Origin: Lichenicola sp965198575
GTDB taxonomy: Bacteria > Pseudomonadota > Alphaproteobacteria > Acetobacterales > Acetobacteraceae
Reading direction: 5' to 3'
DNA: 64,000 nt
Assembly (NCBI RefSeq): GCF_965198575.1
Contig: NZ_OZ240671.1
Location: 62,001 to 126,000, forward strand
Under the pieces are notes generated by a model, which ran no database searches, was not told the DNA's origin, and saw only the letters and a program-made list of their open reading frames with translations. Below, piece by piece: positions 59,420 to 64,000 of this stretch (positions are counted from its first letter, which is position 1; each line of letters starts with the position of its first letter). Position numbers and translations under genes: made by a program.

Positions 59420-60868
59420 ATGACGTTGCCCACCGTTCTGGTCGCCGATGACGACCGCTCCATCCGGACCGTGCTCACCCAGGCGCTGGGGCGATCCGGC
59501 TACCAGGTGCGCACCACCGGCAATGCCGCAACGCTGTGGCGCTGGGTCGAGGATGGCGAGGGCGACCTGGTGATCACCGACGTGGTGATGCCGGACGAGA
59601 ACGGGCTGGACCTGATCCCGCGCATCAAGCGCATCCGCCCGGAACTGCGGATCGTGGTGATGAGCGCGCAATCGACGCTGATGACGGCGGTGAAGGCAGC
59701 CCAGCGCGGCGCCTTCGAGTACCTGCCGAAGCCGTTCGACCTGAAGGAGCTGCTGTCGGTGGTGGGCCGGGCGCTGGCGGCACCGCAGCCGGCCTCGATC
59801 GACCAGAACGGCCCGGTGGATGGCGAGGAGCGGCTGCCGCTGATCGGCCGGTCGGTCGCGATGCAGGACATCTACCGGATCATCGCGCGGCTCACCACGG
59901 CCGACCTGACGGTGATGGTCAGCGGCGAAAGCGGCACCGGCAAGGAGCTGGTGGCGCGGGCACTGCATGATTACGGCCGGCGCCGGGGCGGTCCGTTCGT
60001 GGCGATCAACATGGCGGCGATCCCGCGCGAGCTGATCGAGAGCGAGCTGTTCGGGCATGAGCGCGGCGCCTTCACCGGCGCCACCAACCGCAACCAGGGA
60101 CGCTTCGAGCAGGCGTCCGGGGGCACGTTGTTCCTCGACGAGATCGGCGACATGCCGCCCGAGGCCCAGACGCGGCTGCTGCGGGTGCTGCAGGAGGGCG
60201 AGTTCACCACCGTCGGCGGAAGGCTGCCGATCAAGGCGAACGTGCGCATCATCGCGGCCACCCATCGCGACCTGCGCCAGCTGATCCGCACCGGGTCGTT
60301 CCGCGAGGACCTGTTCTACCGGCTGAACGTTGTGCCGATCCGCCTGCCGCCGTTGCGCGAGCGGGCCGAGGACATCGCGATCCTGGCGCGGCACTTCCTG
60401 GAGAAGGTGCAGCAGGCCGGCCTTGGCGCGAAGAGCCTGTCGGACGAGGCCATCGAGCGGCTGCAGTCGCATCGCTGGCCGGGCAACGTGCGCGAGCTCG
60501 AGAACCTGATGCGCAGGCTGGCAGCCTTGTATCCGCAGGAGGTGATCAGCGGCGACGTGATCGGCCTGGAGCTCGCCGAGAACGCGATGCACGACGATCC
60601 GGCGGTGGTGTCGAACGAGCACGAGAAGCTGGCGCAGGCGGTCGAGCGGCACATCCGCCAGTATCTGGCCTCGAGCCAGGACGGGATGCCGATGCGTGAC
60701 ATCTATGACCGGGTGATCGCGGAGGTGGAGCGGCCGCTGATCCAGATGACGCTGGCCTCGACCAAGGGCAACCAGATCAAGGCGGCGGCGATGCTGGGCT
60801 TGAACCGCAACACCTTGCGCAAGAAGATCCGCGACCTCGAGATCCCGGTGGTGCGAGGCGTCGGTTGA
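59420..60868 (+). CDS. ntrC: Nitrogen regulation response regulator NtrC
   Basis: A 482-residue sigma-54 activator. The receiver domain has phospho-acceptor Asp54 (ITDVVMPDENG) and Lys in PKPF. The AAA+ core has GESGTGKELVARALH, the sigma-54-contacting GAFTGA loop, and DEIGDMP. A Fis-type helix-turn-helix ends the protein (NQIKAAAMLGLNRNTLRKKI). It activates ammonium-assimilation genes. It lies 71 bp after ntrB. Confidence 0.97.
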   Translation: MTLPTVLVADDDRSIRTVLTQALGRSGYQVRTTGNAATLWRWVEDGEGDLVITDVVMPDENGLDLIPRIKRIRPELRIVVMSAQSTLMTAVKAAQRGAFEYLPKPFDLKELLSVVGRALAAPQPASIDQNGPVDGEERLPLIGRSVAMQDIYRIIARLTTADLTVMVSGESGTGKELVARALHDYGRRRGGPFVAINMAAIPRELIESELFGHERGAFTGATNRNQGRFEQASGGTLFLDEIGDMPPEAQTRLLRVLQEGEFTTVGGRLPIKANVRIIAATHRDLRQLIRTGSFREDLFYRLNVVPIRLPPLRERAEDIAILARHFLEKVQQAGLGAKSLSDEAIERLQSHRWPGNVRELENLMRRLAALYPQEVISGDVIGLELAENAMHDDPAVVSNEHEKLAQAVERHIRQYLASSQDGMPMRDIYDRVIAEVERPLIQMTLASTKGNQIKAAAMLGLNRNTLRKKIRDLEIPVVRGVG

Positions 60869-60884
60869 TGCGCGGTCCGACCCG

Positions 60885-63194
60885 ATGAGGACGTGGCTGG
60901 GCCGGATCCTGGGCAGGCGCACGCAGCCCGGTGGCGGCGGCTCCCGACGGGGTTCGAGGCTTGCCGACGTGCTGCTCGGCCGGGTGGCGACGCTGACCAT
61001 GGCGGCGATCGCCCTGGCGCTCGGCATCGCCACCTTCGCGGTGCTGTCGCGCGGCATGTCGCTGATCCATCGGCCGCATGTCGAGGCCGGCCTGTTCATC
61101 GGCAACCTGATCGTGCTGCTGCTGCTGGCGGCGACGCTCGTCGGCAGGCTCGGTCGGGTGGTGGCGGACCGCAAGCGCGGGCTCGCCGGCGCCCGGCTGC
61201 ATGTCCGGCTGGTGATGCTGTTCGGCGTGGTGGCGGTCGCACCCACCATCGTGGTGGGCGTGTTCGCCACCGTGTTCTTCCATCTGGGCATCCAGATCTG
61301 GTTCAGCGACCGGGTGCGTACCGCACTCGACGAGGCGGTGCAGGCGAGCCAGGGCTACCTGCAGGAGCACAACAACAACATCCGCGCCGACGCCATCGCC
61401 ATGGCCAACGACCTCAACCAGGCCGGCACGCTGCAATATATCGACCCCTCCACGCTCGGCAGCGTTCTGGTCGACGAGAAGAACACCCGCAACCTGAACG
61501 AAGCCGCGATCTACGACCCGCGCACCAACGAGGTTGTGGTGTCGACCGGGCTGCTCGGCGGACTGGGCGTCACGCTGCCGCCGACGTCGGCCACGATGCT
61601 GGCCCGCTCGGGCGACGTGGCGATCCTGGACAGCCCGGACGGGCAGACGGTGAGTGCGGTGATCGGCATCGGCGACGACCCGAACCCGGCGCTGATGCTG
61701 GTGATCTCACGGCCGGTGGATCCGGTGATCCTGGAGCATATGCACCACACCCAGAGCGTGGTCGCCGACTACAAGCGGCTGGACCAGAGCCGGTCTGTGC
61801 TGCAGCTCACCTTCGTGATGATCTTCGCGCTGGTGGCACTGCTGGTGCTGGCCGCCGCGGTGCTGTTCGGGCTGGTGCTGGCCAACCAGATCGCCAGGCC
61901 AGTGGGGTTGTTGATCCTGGCGGCCGAGCGGGTGCGGGGTGGTGATCTTGCGGTGCGGGTGCCGGAAGCCGACCGCGACGACGAGGTTGCCGGCCTGTCG
62001 CGCGCCTTCAACCGGATGACCGACCAGCTCTCGGCGCAGCGGCGCGAGCTGATGGCCGCATACAGCCAGATCAACGAGCGGCGGCGGTTCACCGAGGCGG
62101 TGCTGTCGGGCGTGTCCGCGGGCGTCATCGGGCTCGATGCCGACCAGCGGGTGGAGCTGCCGAACCGGGCGGCCGGCACCCTGCTGGAGACCGACCTCGC
62201 GGATGCCGTGGGTCAGCGGTTGGCCGAGGTGGTGCCGGAATTCGGGCCGTTGCTGGCGCTCGCCGGTGCACAGCCGGAGCGGGCGCAGACGGCCGAGGTG
62301 CAGCACGGCGCCGCGTCCAGCCGGCGTACGCTGCTGGTGCGGATCGGGCCGGAGATGCGGGGCGCGGTGACCGAGGGCTACGTGGTGACGTTCGACGACA
62401 TCACCGAGCTGCAATCGGCGCAGCGCAAGGCCGCCTGGGCCGATGTGGCGCGCCGCATCGCGCACGAGATCAAGAACCCGCTGACGCCGATCATGCTGTC
62501 GGCCGAGCGGCTGAAGAAGCGCTTCCTGCGCGAGATCACCACCGATCCGGACACCTTCGCGCAGTGCGCCGACACCATCGTGCGCCATGTCGGCGATATC
62601 GGCCGGATGGTGGACGAATTCTCCGCTTTCGCACGGATGCCGCAGCCGATGATCCGGCCGGAGGACCTGTCGCGAATCGCCCGCGAGACGCTGATCCTGC
62701 AGAAGAGCGCGCATCCGGAGATCGGCTTCGTGGTGTCGCTGCCGGATCGCGGGCCGGTGGTGCCGTGCGACCGCCGGCTGATCGGCCAGGCGCTGACCAA
62801 CCTGCTGCAGAACGCCGCCGACGGCATCGCCATGCGGCCGAAGCAGATCGACCTTCCGCTCCAGGTCGAGGTGGGAGAGGCGGATCACGCGCCGGATAGC
62901 CTCCCGACTCCGGGCGGGGAGAGCATCAGCACCATCTGGCTCAGCCTGGAGACCAGCGCCCGCGACATCCGGATCTCGGTTGCCGATGACGGGATCGGGC
63001 TGCCGACCGAAGACCGGGCGCGGCTGACGGAGCCATATGTGACGCATAAGCCCAAAGGCACCGGGCTGGGGCTTGCCATCGTCAAAAAGATCATGGAGGA
63101 CCATGGGGGTTCAGTCATGCTCGACGATCGGAGCGGTGGCATGGGAGCGGTTGCGACGTTGATCTTTCCGGTGAAGCTTTCCGATGCCGCATGA
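60885..63194 (+). CDS. ntrY: Sensor histidine kinase NtrY
   Basis: A 769-residue membrane kinase partner of NtrX. Three N-terminal spans, a ~200-residue periplasmic region and another span near 305-330 are followed by a HAMP domain (RPVGLLILAAERVRGGDLAVRV), a PAS-like domain, the H-box at about residue 526 (RIAHEIKNPLTPIML) and an ATPase end (GTGLGLAIVKKIMEDHGG). It begins 16 bp after ntrC. NtrYX senses nitrogen or redox state in alphaproteobacteria. Confidence 0.95.
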   Translation: MRTWLGRILGRRTQPGGGGSRRGSRLADVLLGRVATLTMAAIALALGIATFAVLSRGMSLIHRPHVEAGLFIGNLIVLLLLAATLVGRLGRVVADRKRGLAGARLHVRLVMLFGVVAVAPTIVVGVFATVFFHLGIQIWFSDRVRTALDEAVQASQGYLQEHNNNIRADAIAMANDLNQAGTLQYIDPSTLGSVLVDEKNTRNLNEAAIYDPRTNEVVVSTGLLGGLGVTLPPTSATMLARSGDVAILDSPDGQTVSAVIGIGDDPNPALMLVISRPVDPVILEHMHHTQSVVADYKRLDQSRSVLQLTFVMIFALVALLVLAAAVLFGLVLANQIARPVGLLILAAERVRGGDLAVRVPEADRDDEVAGLSRAFNRMTDQLSAQRRELMAAYSQINERRRFTEAVLSGVSAGVIGLDADQRVELPNRAAGTLLETDLADAVGQRLAEVVPEFGPLLALAGAQPERAQTAEVQHGAASSRRTLLVRIGPEMRGAVTEGYVVTFDDITELQSAQRKAAWADVARRIAHEIKNPLTPIMLSAERLKKRFLREITTDPDTFAQCADTIVRHVGDIGRMVDEFSAFARMPQPMIRPEDLSRIARETLILQKSAHPEIGFVVSLPDRGPVVPCDRRLIGQALTNLLQNAADGIAMRPKQIDLPLQVEVGEADHAPDSLPTPGGESISTIWLSLETSARDIRISVADDGIGLPTEDRARLTEPYVTHKPKGTGLGLAIVKKIMEDHGGSVMLDDRSGGMGAVATLIFPVKLSDAA

Positions 63195-64000
63195 GATCCT
63201 GATCGTCGATGACGAGCCGGATATCCGGCTTCTCATCGAGGGCATCCTGCAGGACGAGGGCTACGATACCCGGCTTGCGGCAGATTCCGACCAGGCGATC
63301 GCCGCCTTCCGGGCGCGGCGTCCCTCGCTGGTGGTGCTGGATATCTGGCTGCAGGGGTCTCGCCTCGACGGGCTCGGCATCCTCCAGGCGATGCAGGGCG
63401 AGGAGCCCGCGGTGCCGACCATCATGATCTCGGGGCATGGCACCATCGAGACCGCGGTGGCGGCGCTGCAGCATGGCGCATACGACTTCATCGAGAAGCC
63501 GTTCCAGTCCGACCGGCTGCTGGTGGTGGTGCGTCGTGCGCTGGAAGCCGCCCGGCTGGCGCGCGAGAACGCCGAGCTGCGGCTACGGGCGGGCCCGGAA
63601 AGCACGCTGCACGGGGAGAGCCCGTCGATCGTCGCGGTGCGTGCTCAGATCGACCGGGTGGCGCCGACCGGATCGCGGGTGCTGATCTCCGGCGCTGCCG
63701 GGTCGGGCAAGGAGGTGGCGGCCCGGATGATCCATGCGCGGTCGCGCCGTGCGGACGGCCCGTTCGTCGCACTGAATTGCGCGACGCTGGCGCCGTCCCG
63801 ATTCGAGGAGGAGCTGTTCGGGATCGAGGGATCGGCCGATGGCAGCGGGGCTGCGCGCCGGACCGGGCTGCTGGAGCGGGCGCATGGCGGCACGCTGCTG
63901 CTTGACGAGGTCGCCGACATGCCGACCGAGACGCAGGGCAAGATCGTGCGCGCGCTGCAGGACCAGACCTTCGAGCGGCTGGGCGGTGCCACCCGGGTGA
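63184..64000 (+). CDS. ntrX: Response regulator NtrX (3' end outside window)
   Basis: The first ~272 residues. The receiver has Asp53 (LVVLDIWLQG) and Lys in EKPF; an AAA+ core follows with GAAGSGKEVAARMIH and DEVADMP. Where NtrC has GAFTGA, this protein reads GIEGSADGSGAARRTG, so the sigma-54 loop is missing, as in other NtrX proteins. ATG 63184 overlaps ntrY by 11 bp. Confidence 0.94.
   Translation, partial: MPHEILIVDDEPDIRLLIEGILQDEGYDTRLAADSDQAIAAFRARRPSLVVLDIWLQGSRLDGLGILQAMQGEEPAVPTIMISGHGTIETAVAALQHGAYDFIEKPFQSDRLLVVVRRALEAARLARENAELRLRAGPESTLHGESPSIVAVRAQIDRVAPTGSRVLISGAAGSGKEVAARMIHARSRRADGPFVALNCATLAPSRFEEELFGIEGSADGSGAARRTGLLERAHGGTLLLDEVADMPTETQGKIVRALQDQTFERLGGATRV

Overview
The window is high-GC DNA that reads as an alphaproteobacterial chromosome, most likely family Acetobacteraceae (Rhodospirillales). 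Support comes from the gene content (ispDF fusion, dusB-ntrB-ntrC-ntrY-ntrX, an ATP12-type chaperone, gyrA-coaD-cyclophilin) and from one rrn operon with tRNA-Ile and tRNA-Ala in the spacer and tRNA-fMet after 5S. The genus cannot be fixed by eye.

Layout: 1-5.4 kb holds wrbA (partial), a 3-methyladenine glycosylase, gyrA, coaD, a cyclophilin and tRNA-Lys. 5.4-10 kb encodes an M13 metallopeptidase and a Tat-exported family 52 glycoside hydrolase (beta-xylosidase type), both on the minus strand. 10.3-15.1 kb has an MFS exporter, a polytopic membrane protein, an O-antigen/capsule-type ABC exporter and tRNA-Phe. 15.1-24.3 kb is a mainly minus-strand housekeeping block: yacG, an RNase E/G-like gene, maf, infA with a tiny coupled leader ORF, hisD-hisG, a phd-vapC toxin-antitoxin pair, murA, dcd, a lipoprotein, tRNA-Thr and a TetR regulator. 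The TetR gene is divergent from an orphan NodT-type outer-membrane efflux gene, with a clear operator between them. 26.1-31.95 kb is the complete rrn operon with visible processing stems and a strong terminator. It is followed by a scar of broken mobile DNA (serine recombinase tail and IS66 transposase tail, 31.95-32.86 kb).

33.3-42.5 kb is the most unusual part: a copper-handling island. It contains two Sco/SenC proteins, two PCu(A)C chaperones, CopC, a CopD fused to a cytochrome c and a thioredoxin-like domain, a DUF2946-like protein, a predicted exported beta-rich protein, and two tandem, translationally coupled ferritin-like diiron proteins with identical ligand spacing. The arrangement suggests periplasmic copper delivery linked to an uncharacterised diiron oxidase or oxygenase pair.

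42.7-54.3 kb carries an aldehyde dehydrogenase, a GT39-like glycosyltransferase, a YCF48-like repeat protein, rarA, an RluC/D pseudouridine synthase, an AsmA protein and an ATP12 chaperone read in frame into an acylphosphatase. 54.4-64 kb has a nitroreductase, a decayed stretch, ispDF, dusB and the nitrogen-regulation operon ntrBC-ntrYX (ntrX runs off the end).
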